In this document: piece by piece, positions 1 to 7,265 of the stretch | How positions within the stretch are numbered: position 1 is the stretch's first letter | Layout: the number at the start of each line of letters is the position of its first letter | From: an uncultured Sphingomonadales bacterium | Lineage (GTDB): Bacteria; Pseudomonadota; Alphaproteobacteria; Sphingomonadales; Sphingomonadaceae | Assembly: GCA_903923465.1 (NCBI GenBank) | Contig: CAIXXP010000181.1 | Location: 1 to 34,507, forward strand | Length of the DNA stretch: 34,507 bases | Direction: 5' to 3' | Made by a program: the position numbers and the translations under genes | Notes under the pieces: model-generated | Seen by the model: the letters and a program-made list of their open reading frames with translations, nothing else | What the model was told of the DNA's origin: nothing | Databases searched by the model: none

Positions 1-73
1 CATCGGTGATGAGGATGCGGTTTGCCGCCTCGGCCAGAAAAGCCTTGCGGGCAGCGCTGGGAATCAGGCTCAT
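1..73 (-). CDS. metH: Homocysteine S-methyltransferase (MetH N-terminal type), 5' end only
   Basis: Only the first 24 codons are inside the window; the gene runs off the left edge. The readable start is M-S-L-I-P-S followed by an Ala/Arg-rich helix ending in RILITD. This matches the opening of homocysteine methyltransferase barrels, where a short helix leads to an (I/V)LxxDG strand. Its ATG overlaps the metF stop codon as ATGA, so the two are translationally coupled. In sphingomonads and other alphaproteobacteria the gene after metF is usually the homocysteine-binding half of methionine synthase, which uses methyl-THF made by MetF. The name depends on this context more than on the 24 residues, so it is tentative. 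Confidence 0.6.
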   Translation of the reverse strand, partial: MSLIPSAARKAFLAEAANRILITD

Positions 74-969
74 GCGGCGTCTCCACGCTGGTCCGGTGTT
101 TGGGGGCGCAGGCCGAGCAAATGGCAAATGGCATAGGCCTGCTCCGCCCGGTTCAGCGTGTAGAAGTGAAAATCGCGCACCCCGCCATCATAGAGGCGGC
201 GGCAGAATTCGGCGGCGAGGGTCGCGGCCACCAGCTCGCGGCTGCCCGGCAGGCCTTCCAGCCCGGCAAAGGCCCGCACCATCCACGCGGGGATGGTGGT
301 GTTGGCGCTCATCCGGCGGATGGCGGCCACGCTGGTGATCGGCATGATGCCCGGCAATATGGGCGCGGAAATCCCCGCAGCCAGCGCCTTGTCCAGGAAG
401 CGGAAATAGACATCGGGGTCGAAAAAGAACTGGGTGATCGCCTGCGTGGCCCCGGCATCCAGCTTGCGCTTCAGATTGTCGAGATCGGCCTGCGCCGACA
501 GCGCCTCGGGGTGCACTTCCGGATAGGCGGCGACGGAAACCTCGAAGTCACGCGCCAGCCGCAGCCCTTCCACCAGTTCGGCCGCGCTGGCATAACCCTC
601 GGGGTGGGGCGTGAAAGCCGCCGCCGCCCCCGCCGGCGGGTCGCCCCGCAGCGCGACGATATGGCGCACACCGGCCTGCCAGTAGTGATCGGCGATATCA
701 GCGATCTCCGCCTTGCTGGCCCCCACGCAGGTCAGGTGGGCGGCGGGCGTCAGCGCGGTCTCGCGCACCAGCCGCGCCACGGTGGCATGGGTGCGCTCGC
801 GCGTGGAACCACCCGCGCCATAGGTGACCGAGACGAAGCGCGGAGCCAGCGGCGCCAGCTGGGTAATCGCCTCCCACAACTGCGCCTCCATCTTCTCGCT
901 CTTGGGCGGGAAGAATTCGAAGGAGACAGCGATGTCGCCCGGCAGATCGGCGAACAAGGGGGCAATCAT
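70..969 (-). CDS. metF: 5,10-methylenetetrahydrofolate reductase
   Basis: This 299-residue protein reduces 5,10-methylene-THF to 5-methyl-THF in the cytoplasm with a flavin cofactor and supplies the methyl group for methionine synthesis. Family marks are visible: the N-terminal FEFFPPKSEKM strand with the catalytic Glu, SVTYGAGGSTR, the HLTC segment, ALRGDPP, the AAYPEVHPEA loop, TQFFFD, and PILPGIMP in the C-terminal half. Length is normal for bacterial MetF (about 290-300). The start overlaps the upstream regulator's stop (ATGA) and the stop overlaps the next gene's ATG. The gene is therefore the middle member of a tightly coupled methionine operon that should be controlled from the palindrome at 2066-2095. 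Confidence 0.96.
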   Translation of the reverse strand: MIAPLFADLPGDIAVSFEFFPPKSEKMEAQLWEAITQLAPLAPRFVSVTYGAGGSTRERTHATVARLVRETALTPAAHLTCVGASKAEIADIADHYWQAGVRHIVALRGDPPAGAAAAFTPHPEGYASAAELVEGLRLARDFEVSVAAYPEVHPEALSAQADLDNLKRKLDAGATQAITQFFFDPDVYFRFLDKALAAGISAPILPGIMPITSVAAIRRMSANTTIPAWMVRAFAGLEGLPGSRELVAATLAAEFCRRLYDGGVRDFHFYTLNRAEQAYAICHLLGLRPQTPDQRGDAA

Positions 970-2051
970 GCTTGGGGTGCCTTTTTATCGGAAAGGGTCG
1001 GGCCAGCGGCGCCGGATGCGGCAACCCGCCGCCCGGTCCAGATCTTCACGGTCAGCGTCTCGCCAGCCACCGCCACCGGCGGCTCGGCGGCAAAGCCCGC
1101 GTCAGCCAGCAGGCTCTGCATCTGCTCGTCGGCAAAGCCGAGGCGGGCGTGGGCATGGGTCTCGCGCAATTCCTCGCGGCCATGGGCGGCAAAATCGACG
1201 ATGGCGATGCGCCCGCCCACCCGCGTCACCCGCGCGGCCTCGGCCAGCACCTGCTCCGGCGCCTGCGCATAGTGCAGCACCTGATGAAACAGCACCGTGT
1301 CGAAGCGGGCATCGGCAAAGGGCAGCGCGGAAAAATCGCCCTGCACCAGATCCACCGTGCCCGCCGGCAGATGCTGCAACCGGGCGCGGGCGATGCGCAG
1401 CATCTCCGGGCTCTTGTCGAAGGCGGAGACATGAGTGGCATGCGGCGCGAACAGGTCGGCCATCCGCCCGGTGCCGGTGCCGATATCCAGCATCGCGCCC
1501 AAATGCGGGCTATCCGCGCCAGAGATGCCCCCCGCGATGCCCCCCCCGATGCCCCCAGAGACACCCCCAGAGACACCCGACCCGCCAACACCCAACGCAT
1601 GGGCCAGCGCCGCCTCCACCGGCTCGTCGGCGCCATGCATCACGCGCAACTGGTCCCACTGGGCGGCGTGCCGGGCGAAATAGGCCTGTGCCGCGCCCTC
1701 GCGCGCGGCGCGGATGGCGGCCAGATGGCGTCGATCCTCGCCGCACAGCTCACCAAAACCGGCGTCCTCGGTTTCCGCCACCGCCAGCAACTGCGCCAGC
1801 GCGCTGCCCAGCGAGGTGGGGCCGGCTTCGGAAATGGCGCTGCGCAGAAACACCCAGCTGCCCTCCTTGCGCCGTTCGGCAAGGCCTGCCTCGCACAGGA
1901 TGCGCACATGGCGCGAGACGCGCGGCTGGCTTTGCCCCAGCACCTGCGCCAGCTCGCCGACCGCCAGCTCCATGGCGCTCAGCAAACGCATGATGCGCAG
2001 CCGCGTGGAATCGGCTATGGCACGCAGGGTGGGGTCGATGGTCATGGTCAT
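966..2051 (-). CDS. ArsR-family regulator fused to SAM-dependent methyltransferase (SahR-like)
   Basis: The 361-residue protein has an ArsR winged helix (about residues 3-75, with AIADSTRLRIMRLL and QSQPRVSRHVRIL as recognition region). A Gly-rich linker follows (about 158-178), then a class I methyltransferase with motif I LDIGTGTG and post-motif LVQGDFSALPF. The ATG at 2051 has GGAG seven bases upstream. An earlier in-frame ATG at 2072 would lie inside the operator palindrome and is rejected. It overlaps metF by ATGA. ArsR regulators of the methionine cycle (SahR type) are known in Proteobacteria and respond to S-adenosylhomocysteine. Here the methyltransferase fold may act as the SAM/SAH sensor, which is an inference. 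Whether it still methylates a substrate cannot be told. Confidence 0.88.
   Translation of the reverse strand: MTMTIDPTLRAIADSTRLRIMRLLSAMELAVGELAQVLGQSQPRVSRHVRILCEAGLAERRKEGSWVFLRSAISEAGPTSLGSALAQLLAVAETEDAGFGELCGEDRRHLAAIRAAREGAAQAYFARHAAQWDQLRVMHGADEPVEAALAHALGVGGSGVSGGVSGGIGGGIAGGISGADSPHLGAMLDIGTGTGRMADLFAPHATHVSAFDKSPEMLRIARARLQHLPAGTVDLVQGDFSALPFADARFDTVLFHQVLHYAQAPEQVLAEAARVTRVGGRIAIVDFAAHGREELRETHAHARLGFADEQMQSLLADAGFAAEPPVAVAGETLTVKIWTGRRVAASGAAGPTLSDKKAPQA
1521..1580. repeat. 12-bp tandem repeat coding the Gly-rich linker of the ArsR-methyltransferase
   Basis: Five head-to-tail 12-nt units can be read on the plus strand: AGAGATGCCCCC, CGCGATGCCCCC, CCCGATGCCCCC, AGAGACACCCCC, AGAGACACCCGA. 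Because 12 is a multiple of 3, each adds four residues of the type G-G-I/V-S/A/G to the linker between the DNA-binding and methyltransferase domains. Copy-number change would alter linker length without breaking the frame. Confidence 0.9.
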
Positions 2052-2065
2052 GTCTGGGCTCCGGA

Positions 2066-2095
2066 GCATCATATAAAGATTTCTTTATATGATGC
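2066..2095 (-). promoter_or_regulatory. Perfect 30-bp palindromic operator over the promoter of the methionine operon
   Basis: Positions 2066-2079 (GCATCATATAAAGA) and 2082-2095 (TCTTTATATGATGC) are exact reverse complements separated by TT. The inner half-site ATATAAAGA is the kind of AT-rich, symmetric site bound by ArsR-family dimers. On the minus strand the site covers a plausible promoter: TTGCAT at 2097-2092, an 18-nt spacer, and TATGAT at 2073-2068. The regulator's ATG at 2051 follows after a very short leader. Autorepression of the regulator-metF-methyltransferase operon is the natural reading. That part is inference; the palindrome itself is read directly. Confidence 0.88.
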
Positions 2096-2284
2096 AAGCG
2101 GCCTGCCCGAATGTCCTTGCACAACGCCCCGCCCACGGGTTTGTGGATTGCACCGGCGGACGCCTTGCCGTTTATTCCCCAGCGTTTACTTATGCAGCGG
2201 CACGCATGTCGCCCCTCGGGAAGCAACCCCCCGGTGCGGCCCGCAATCCCCCCGGGGGCCCCGCGTTACGGATGTGAGGTTTCG

Positions 2285-2623
2285 ATGAAGCACAAAGCAC
2301 TGGCCGCCCGAACTGCCGCCCGAACGGCCGTCGCCCTGGCCGCAACGCTGGCCCTATGCGCGGGGCTTTCCGGCTGTGGCCATTCCGACAGCGCCGAGGA
2401 GGCCGCCTCGTCCGACACGGTGGAAATGCCCGCCGAAGAGGCGCTGAGCGGCATTGTCGCCACCCCGGCGCCCGACCCATCGGCCATGGCGACCCCCGGC
2501 ACGGACGCGGCGCCCGGCAATGTCGCCATGCCGCCGGCCGCATCGGCCGCGCCACCTGCCGCCGCCCCAGCCCCTGCCCCAGCTCCAGCCAAAGCCGCCA
2601 GCACCGCCACCGACAAGGACTGA
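2285..2623 (+). CDS. Small lipoprotein with Ala/Pro-rich tail
   Basis: A 112-residue protein starts at the ATG at 2285, preceded by GAGG five bases upstream. Residues 1-30 form a lipoprotein signal (basic KHK start, hydrophobic ALAATLALCAGL core) ending in lipobox LSGC, so Cys31 should be lipidated and the protein anchored in a membrane. The mature part is acidic at first (DSAEEAASSD) and then low-complexity Ala/Pro (about residues 85-105), typical of an extended periplasmic linker. No enzymatic domain is visible and I do not recognise the family. The open frame extends upstream of 2285, but that part has no signal features or ribosome site. Confidence 0.7.
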   Translation: MKHKALAARTAARTAVALAATLALCAGLSGCGHSDSAEEAASSDTVEMPAEEALSGIVATPAPDPSAMATPGTDAAPGNVAMPPAASAAPPAAAPAPAPAPAKAASTATDKD

Positions 2624-2719
2624 GCCACCGGATCCGCCTCCAGATCCCGCTACCCGTCACTGACATCCCGGCGGACGGCGCCGACGGACCGACTCGCGCC
2701 CCCGCCTCCGTCGAGCGCC

Positions 2720-3160
2720 TCAGTCGAGGCTGACCTTGCCCCTTGCCGCCTTCACCGTGCCACGCTTCTTCTTGGAATCCAGCCGCGCCCCCTTGCCCAC
2801 GCGGTTGAGCCGGCTCTTGGCGCGCTGCTCGGGCAAATTGTGCGCCTCACGCAACAGGGCGGCCAGACGCTCGCGGGCATCGGCGCGATTTCCCTCCTGC
2901 GTGCGAAAGTTCCGCGCCGCCAGCACCAGCTCGCCCCGGCTGGTCAGCCGGCTGCCCGCCAGCTCCTTCAACCGGTGAAACACCGGCGGCGACAGCCGCA
3001 ACTGATAGATATCCAGCCGCAACTGCACCGCTGTGGCCACCTTGTTGACGTTCTGCCCCCCCGGCCCGCTGGCGGTGATGAAGCTCTCGCTGACCAGGGT
3101 GAGGGCGCGGGCGATTGCTTCCTCGACCAGCGCCTTCCGACCCGGGCTATCCGTGCTCAT
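2720..3160 (-). CDS. arfB: Peptidyl-tRNA hydrolase ArfB (ribosome rescue factor)
   Basis: This 146-residue protein matches ArfB/YaeJ, which enters the empty A-site tunnel of stalled ribosomes and hydrolyses peptidyl-tRNA independently of a stop codon. The catalytic GGQ lies at residues 34-36 in ITASGPGGQNVNK. The C-terminal tail is basic (RAKSRLNRVGKG, DSKKKRG), as needed to sit in the mRNA channel. Length is usual for the family. The start at 3160 (MSTDSPGRKAL) overlaps the end of the upstream pseudouridine synthase by 14 nt, so the two are probably co-translated. Upstream residues in the same open frame are a shadow of that gene. Confidence 0.94.
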   Translation of the reverse strand: MSTDSPGRKALVEEAIARALTLVSESFITASGPGGQNVNKVATAVQLRLDIYQLRLSPPVFHRLKELAGSRLTSRGELVLAARNFRTQEGNRADARERLAALLREAHNLPEQRAKSRLNRVGKGARLDSKKKRGTVKAARGKVSLD

Positions 3161-3941
3161 GGCCCTGCTCGTCGGCCGTCTCGTCGGTTGGCTCGCTGGT
3201 GGCCTCCGGGCCAGGCTCATCGCCGCCCAGCGCCGCCCGCGCGTCAGCAGCATCCTCGGCCGCATGCGCCGCCGCGATCGCCACATCCTCGGGGTCGACA
3301 AACCCCAGCGCGCGGAAATCACCCGGCAGCGGCGCATGGGCGCTTACCGGCGGCTTGCCCTCTCTGCGCACCACCAGCCCGGCGGCATGCAGCATGGTGC
3401 GAGACGCGCCCTGGCCATCACCATACACCGGATCGCCCAGCAGCGCGGCGCCCAGCCCATGCAGCGCATGCACGCGGATCTGGTGGGTGCGGCCTGTCTC
3501 TGGCCGGAACTCCACGAGGGTGAGGCCATCGCGCCGATCCAGCACCTTCCAATGCGTCACCGAAGCCTTGCCCTTTTTGGCGAGAATCATCCGCCACCCG
3601 GCCTCGGCACTGCTGATCTTGGTCAGCGCCAGGTCGATGGTGCCGCTGTCGCCCGCGACATCGGCGGCCACCACGCCCAGATAGCGCTTGCCGACCTGCC
3701 GGTCCTCAAAGGCCTTGGCAAAGCGCTTCAGCGCCTTGGGGTTGCGCGCCAGCAGCAGGCAGCCAGAGGTATCGCGATCCAACCGGTGCACCGCCACCGG
3801 CTCACGGGCAAAACCGAGGCGAAGTGTCGGCAGATAATCGTCGAGCGCGGCGCCGCCGGCCCGGGCGCGATCCAGCGGCAGGCCGGCGGGCTTGTTGATG
3901 ACCAGCGCTTCGCCGTCTTCAAACAGGATGGGAATGTCCAT
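3147..3941 (-). CDS. RluA-family pseudouridine synthase
   Basis: The 264-residue protein isomerises uridine to pseudouridine in RNA. The catalytic motif HRLDRDTSG is at residues 52-60 with the nucleophile Asp55. The family's N-terminal VINKPAGLP, RYLGVV, GRTHQIRVHALHGLGAALLGDPVYG and the late LHAAGL strand are all present. There is no N-terminal S4 domain. The C-terminal 50 residues form an acidic Ala/Glu/Asp/His-rich tail (TDETADEQGHEHG) outside the fold. The ATG at 3941 overlaps the aminotransferase stop; a GTG at 3944 is the alternative. Whether the target is rRNA or tRNA cannot be decided from the sequence. Confidence 0.92.
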   Translation of the reverse strand: MDIPILFEDGEALVINKPAGLPLDRARAGGAALDDYLPTLRLGFAREPVAVHRLDRDTSGCLLLARNPKALKRFAKAFEDRQVGKRYLGVVAADVAGDSGTIDLALTKISSAEAGWRMILAKKGKASVTHWKVLDRRDGLTLVEFRPETGRTHQIRVHALHGLGAALLGDPVYGDGQGASRTMLHAAGLVVRREGKPPVSAHAPLPGDFRALGFVDPEDVAIAAAHAAEDAADARAALGGDEPGPEATSEPTDETADEQGHEHG

Positions 3942-5185
3942 CACTTGGTCGCCAATGCAAGAGGGGCCAGAACGGCAGGGCTCAATGCCACGGCAATCCG
4001 GGCAATCGCCTCGGCCACCCGCGCATCGTCGGCGGCAAAGCTGATGCGGAAACCATCGCGCCCGCCAAAGCCGGAGGCCGAAACCACCGCCACCCCGTGC
4101 TCCAGCAGATGCAGCGCCAGCGCCTCGTCACGATTGGGGTCATCCGCCGGGCCGAAGTGGTCCATCAGCGGCGTCGCATCCACCATGCAATAGAACGCCC
4201 CATCGGGCACCGGGGTGGAAAGGCCGGGAATGGCATTGAGCGCCGCGACACAGGCATCACGCCGCACCCGGAACCGCTCGCACCAGTCGCGCAGAAAATC
4301 CTGCGGCCCCTCGAAAGCCGCCACCGCCGCCGCCTGCGAAATCGAGCAGGGGTTGCCCGAGGAATGCGACTGCAACCGCTCCATCGCCTTGATCAGCCAC
4401 GCCGGGCCCGCCGCCACGCCGATGCGGAAACCGGTCATCGCGTGGCTTTTGGAAACGCCCGAGACGGTGAGCACCCGCTCGGCCAGATCCGGGCATTCCA
4501 CCGCCAGCGTGGCATGGGTGCCCGGCATATACCGCAAGGGTGCGTAGATATCGTCGCTCATCACCAGCACACGCGGGTGGCGCGCCAGCACCGCGCCCAG
4601 CGCGCGCAACTCCTCCGCCGGATAGGTCGCCCCGGTGGGGTTGCCCGGCGAATTGAGCAGCAGCCAGCGGGTGCGCGGGGTAATCGCCGCGGCCAGCTGC
4701 TCTGCGGTAATGCGGAAGCCCCCCGCCGCCGTGGTGGGCAGCGCCACCACCTCGGCCCCGGCAAAACGCACGATCTCGGGATAGGAAACCCACCACGGCG
4801 CGGGGATCAACACCTCGTCGCCGGGGTTCAGCGTCGCCAGCAGCGCGTGGAAAATCGCCTGCTTGCCCCCGGCGCTCACCGTCACCTGCGAGACCGGCAC
4901 CTGAAGCCCCAGGTCGCGGGCGAAATGCAGCGCCGCCGCCGCCTTCAGCCGCGCGGTGCCCCCCACGGCGGTATATTTGGTATCGCCCGCATCCAGCGCG
5001 GCCTTGGCGGCGGCGACCACATGGGCTGGCGTCGCGAAATCCGGCTCGCCCACGGAAAGCGAGATGATGTCGCGGCCCTCGTCGCGCAGGGCGATGGCCC
5101 GGTCGGTCATGGCGGTGGTGCGCGAGGGGGCGATGCGGGCCAGAGCACCGGAAACGGCGCCGTCAGGGGTGGTCATATCAAGCAT
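3941..5185 (-). CDS. Class I aminotransferase (aspartate aminotransferase-like)
   Basis: The 414-residue protein is a PLP fold-type I aminotransferase of the aspartate aminotransferase Igamma kind. Visible family marks are SLSVGEPDFATP, the KYTAVGGTARLKAA segment, the NSPGNPTGATYPAEE turn with the PLP-contacting Asn, MSDDIYAPL, and GVSKSHAMTGFRIG with the Schiff-base Lys246. A C-terminal FRISFAADD carries the carboxylate-binding Arg. It should interconvert aspartate or a related amino acid with its oxoacid, but exact specificity is not readable. ATGs at 5185 and 5176 are both possible starts and neither has a strong ribosome site. It lies 32 nt after the pabB-pabC stop and overlaps the pseudouridine synthase start. 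Confidence 0.92.
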   Translation of the reverse strand: MLDMTTPDGAVSGALARIAPSRTTAMTDRAIALRDEGRDIISLSVGEPDFATPAHVVAAAKAALDAGDTKYTAVGGTARLKAAAALHFARDLGLQVPVSQVTVSAGGKQAIFHALLATLNPGDEVLIPAPWWVSYPEIVRFAGAEVVALPTTAAGGFRITAEQLAAAITPRTRWLLLNSPGNPTGATYPAEELRALGAVLARHPRVLVMSDDIYAPLRYMPGTHATLAVECPDLAERVLTVSGVSKSHAMTGFRIGVAAGPAWLIKAMERLQSHSSGNPCSISQAAAVAAFEGPQDFLRDWCERFRVRRDACVAALNAIPGLSTPVPDGAFYCMVDATPLMDHFGPADDPNRDEALALHLLEHGVAVVSASGFGGRDGFRISFAADDARVAEAIARIAVALSPAVLAPLALATK

Positions 5186-5196
5186 TCCAAGAACAG

Positions 5197-5229
5197 GGCA
5201 TCAGGCCAGAAAAGGCATCAGGCCAGCAA
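5197..5229. repeat. Short tandem duplication at the 3' end of the pabB-pabC gene
   Basis: GGCATCAGGCCAG occurs twice 17 bp apart (about 5198-5210 and 5215-5227), and GGCATCAG recurs just after. The stop codon of the pabB-pabC fusion (TCA at 5218-5220 on the plus strand) lies in one unit, so the repeat also provides a second TGA downstream. It looks like a slippage or duplication product with no obvious function. Confidence 0.7.
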
Positions 5230-7110
5230 AAGGGCAGGCATCAGCCCGCGCAGGGCATTGCCGATGAAAAAGCCGCCGGCCAGATCCCCCAGCCGCAGCT
5301 CGGCCTCTATGGCGCGACCCTGGTTGATCAGATGGCGGCGCAGCACGCCGGGCAACAGGCCCAGGCCAGCGGGCGGCGTCAGCAATAGGCCATCGCGCTC
5401 GACAAAGATATTGGTGAAACAGCCCTCGGTAATCAGCCCGTCATCGCGCAACAGCAGCGCCTCGTGGGCGCCGGCGGCGCGGGCGGCCCGCAGGCCCGCC
5501 TCATAGATCCACCGCTCGGAAGTCTTGTGCGCCAGCCGCCAGTCGCCCGGGTCCAGCGGCAGCGGCAGCACCGCGCAGATCGCGGGCGCGGCCATCGGCG
5601 CGGGCATATCGCAGACTTCGAGCGCCGTGGCCCCGCTGCGCGCCAGCATCAGCCGCACCTTGGCCGGCCCATCCGCCTCGAAACACAGCGCCTGAATGGC
5701 GTTGCGCACGGCATGGCGGTCAAACACGAAGCCCAGCGCCTGCGCACTGGCGCGAATGCGCTCCAGATGCAGCTCCAGCAGAACAATGCCATCCTCGGGG
5801 GTGAAGTACATGGTCTCGATCAGGTCGAAGCGGGCGACGCTTTCCGGCGTTGGCTGATGCACGAACCCCCCTTTCACCAGGCATTCCCGCCATTCGGGCA
5901 TCGCTTCGGAATCCGCGACGATTGCCGACCCCACACCCATGACAGCGCGCCCTTCACTCCCTTCCCCGGGGGTGAGACGCAGCGTGCGGATTGCCACATT
6001 GAACGCGGCGGTGCCAGAGGCATCTGGCGCGCCATCTCCCCCGGCCGGATCAATCCGCCCGATCGCCCCGCAATAGGCGCCGCGCGGGTCGCGCTCCTGC
6101 GCGCTCAACAGCTCCATTGCCCGGATCTTCGGCGCCCCGGTAACGGAGCCACAGGGGAACAGCGCCCGCACCAGCGCCATCGCCCCCACCCCCGCAACCG
6201 CGCCCGGCGGCAGTTGCCCGGTCACCGTGGTCACCATCTGGTGCAGGCTGGGATAGGTCTCCACCGCGAAGGGCGCCCGCACCCGCACGCTGCCCGGCAC
6301 GGCCACCCGCGACAGATCGTTGCGCATCAGGTCCACGATCATCAGGTTTTCGGCACGATCCTTGGGGCTGGCCGCCAATTCCGCCGCCAGCGCGGCATCC
6401 TGCGCGGGGGTCGCGCCGCGCGGCCGCGTCCCCTTCATCGGCCGCAGCGTCACCGCGCCCCGCTCATCCATGGTGAAAAACAATTCGGGCGAGGCGCTCA
6501 GCAACCAGTGCGAGCCGTCATACACCACCCCGCCATGCGCGCCCCCGCCGCTGCCCCTCAGCGCGGCGTAGAGCGCCAAGGGGTCCCCCCGCCAGCCGCC
6601 CGCCAGCGCGAAGGTCAGGTTGGCCTGATAGATGTCGCCCGCGCTGATCGCCTCCCGGCACGCGGCAAAGGCCCTGGCATAGCCGCCCACCGAGAGGGTC
6701 GGCTCCAGCGGCCCGATGGCCGCGCCGGTCTCCCCGCCATGGGCCGCCAGCCAATCGCCCAGCGCATCCCTCGCGATCGACCGCACCCCGGCAAAGGCGC
6801 CGAACCACAGCAACGGCCCATCCGCGCCGCAGCGGGCCGGGGCCAGCGGCGCCAGCCGCTCCTCCAGCACCAGCCCCGCCTCATAGGCGATATGCCCCGC
6901 CAGCCAGCAGCCTTGCGCCGAGAGCGCCTCCAGCCGGGCCAGCGCCGGCGCCACCTCCTCGGGCCGCCGCGCCACCACCACCTCCCGCGGGTCGGTATAG
7001 AGCCTGGCCCCGCCCCCGCCCCCGGCGCTGGCATCATCCAGCAGCACGAAGGGAGCCCCCGGCGTGAGCACCGGCCATGCGGCCCCGGAAATATCGTGAG
7101 AAGCGGGCAT
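5218..7110 (-). CDS. pabBC: Aminodeoxychorismate synthase component I fused to aminodeoxychorismate lyase
   Basis: This 630-residue bifunctional protein makes p-aminobenzoate for folate. The first about 400 residues are PabB: PMKGTRPRG carries the Lys that distinguishes PabB from anthranilate synthase, followed by the NLMIVDLMRNDLSRV metal site and CGSVTGAPKIRAMELL. The last about 220 residues are a PabC lyase of PLP fold-type IV: RFDLIETM, the HKTSERWIYE lysine region, and ITEGCFTNIFVERDG. Such PabB-PabC fusions are known. Short Gly-rich inserts (PAGGDGAPDASG) break the PabB domain. ATG 7110 is chosen because the protein reads well from MPASHDISGA; no strong ribosome site is seen. It heads a minus-strand run with the aminotransferase. 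Confidence 0.93.
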   Translation of the reverse strand: MPASHDISGAAWPVLTPGAPFVLLDDASAGGGGGARLYTDPREVVVARRPEEVAPALARLEALSAQGCWLAGHIAYEAGLVLEERLAPLAPARCGADGPLLWFGAFAGVRSIARDALGDWLAAHGGETGAAIGPLEPTLSVGGYARAFAACREAISAGDIYQANLTFALAGGWRGDPLALYAALRGSGGGAHGGVVYDGSHWLLSASPELFFTMDERGAVTLRPMKGTRPRGATPAQDAALAAELAASPKDRAENLMIVDLMRNDLSRVAVPGSVRVRAPFAVETYPSLHQMVTTVTGQLPPGAVAGVGAMALVRALFPCGSVTGAPKIRAMELLSAQERDPRGAYCGAIGRIDPAGGDGAPDASGTAAFNVAIRTLRLTPGEGSEGRAVMGVGSAIVADSEAMPEWRECLVKGGFVHQPTPESVARFDLIETMYFTPEDGIVLLELHLERIRASAQALGFVFDRHAVRNAIQALCFEADGPAKVRLMLARSGATALEVCDMPAPMAAPAICAVLPLPLDPGDWRLAHKTSERWIYEAGLRAARAAGAHEALLLRDDGLITEGCFTNIFVERDGLLLTPPAGLGLLPGVLRRHLINQGRAIEAELRLGDLAGGFFIGNALRGLMPALLLA

Positions 7111-7135
7111 GGCCGCGCTTCTAGCGCGAGCAAGG

Positions 7136-7159
7136 CGCTGTTGCAAAACAGTTGCAGCG
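7136..7159. promoter_or_regulatory. Inverted and direct repeat in the pabBC/M1 peptidase divergent spacer
   Basis: CTGTT-GCAA-AACAG (7138-7151) is a perfect inverted repeat, nested in CGCTG (7136-7140) and CAGCG (7155-7159). GTTGCA is also directly repeated 11 bp apart (7140 and 7151). The only divergent spacer between the two genes is 155 bp, so this is a candidate regulator site. No regulator can be named. Confidence 0.35.
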
Positions 7160-7265
7160 GGCTAATGCTCGGCACCACCGGCACGGGCGGTCGCCCGCAT
7201 CCGCGTCTGCCGGCGCCCTCGCGACAGCGAAACCCGCCCCGCCGCCCCCCATTCAAGGAGACGCC

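Noticed and set aside
2052..2110. SAM or SAH riboswitch upstream of the methionine operon
   Set aside because: The predicted transcript start leaves a leader of only about 10-15 nt, too short for any known riboswitch; control by the palindrome is the simpler reading.
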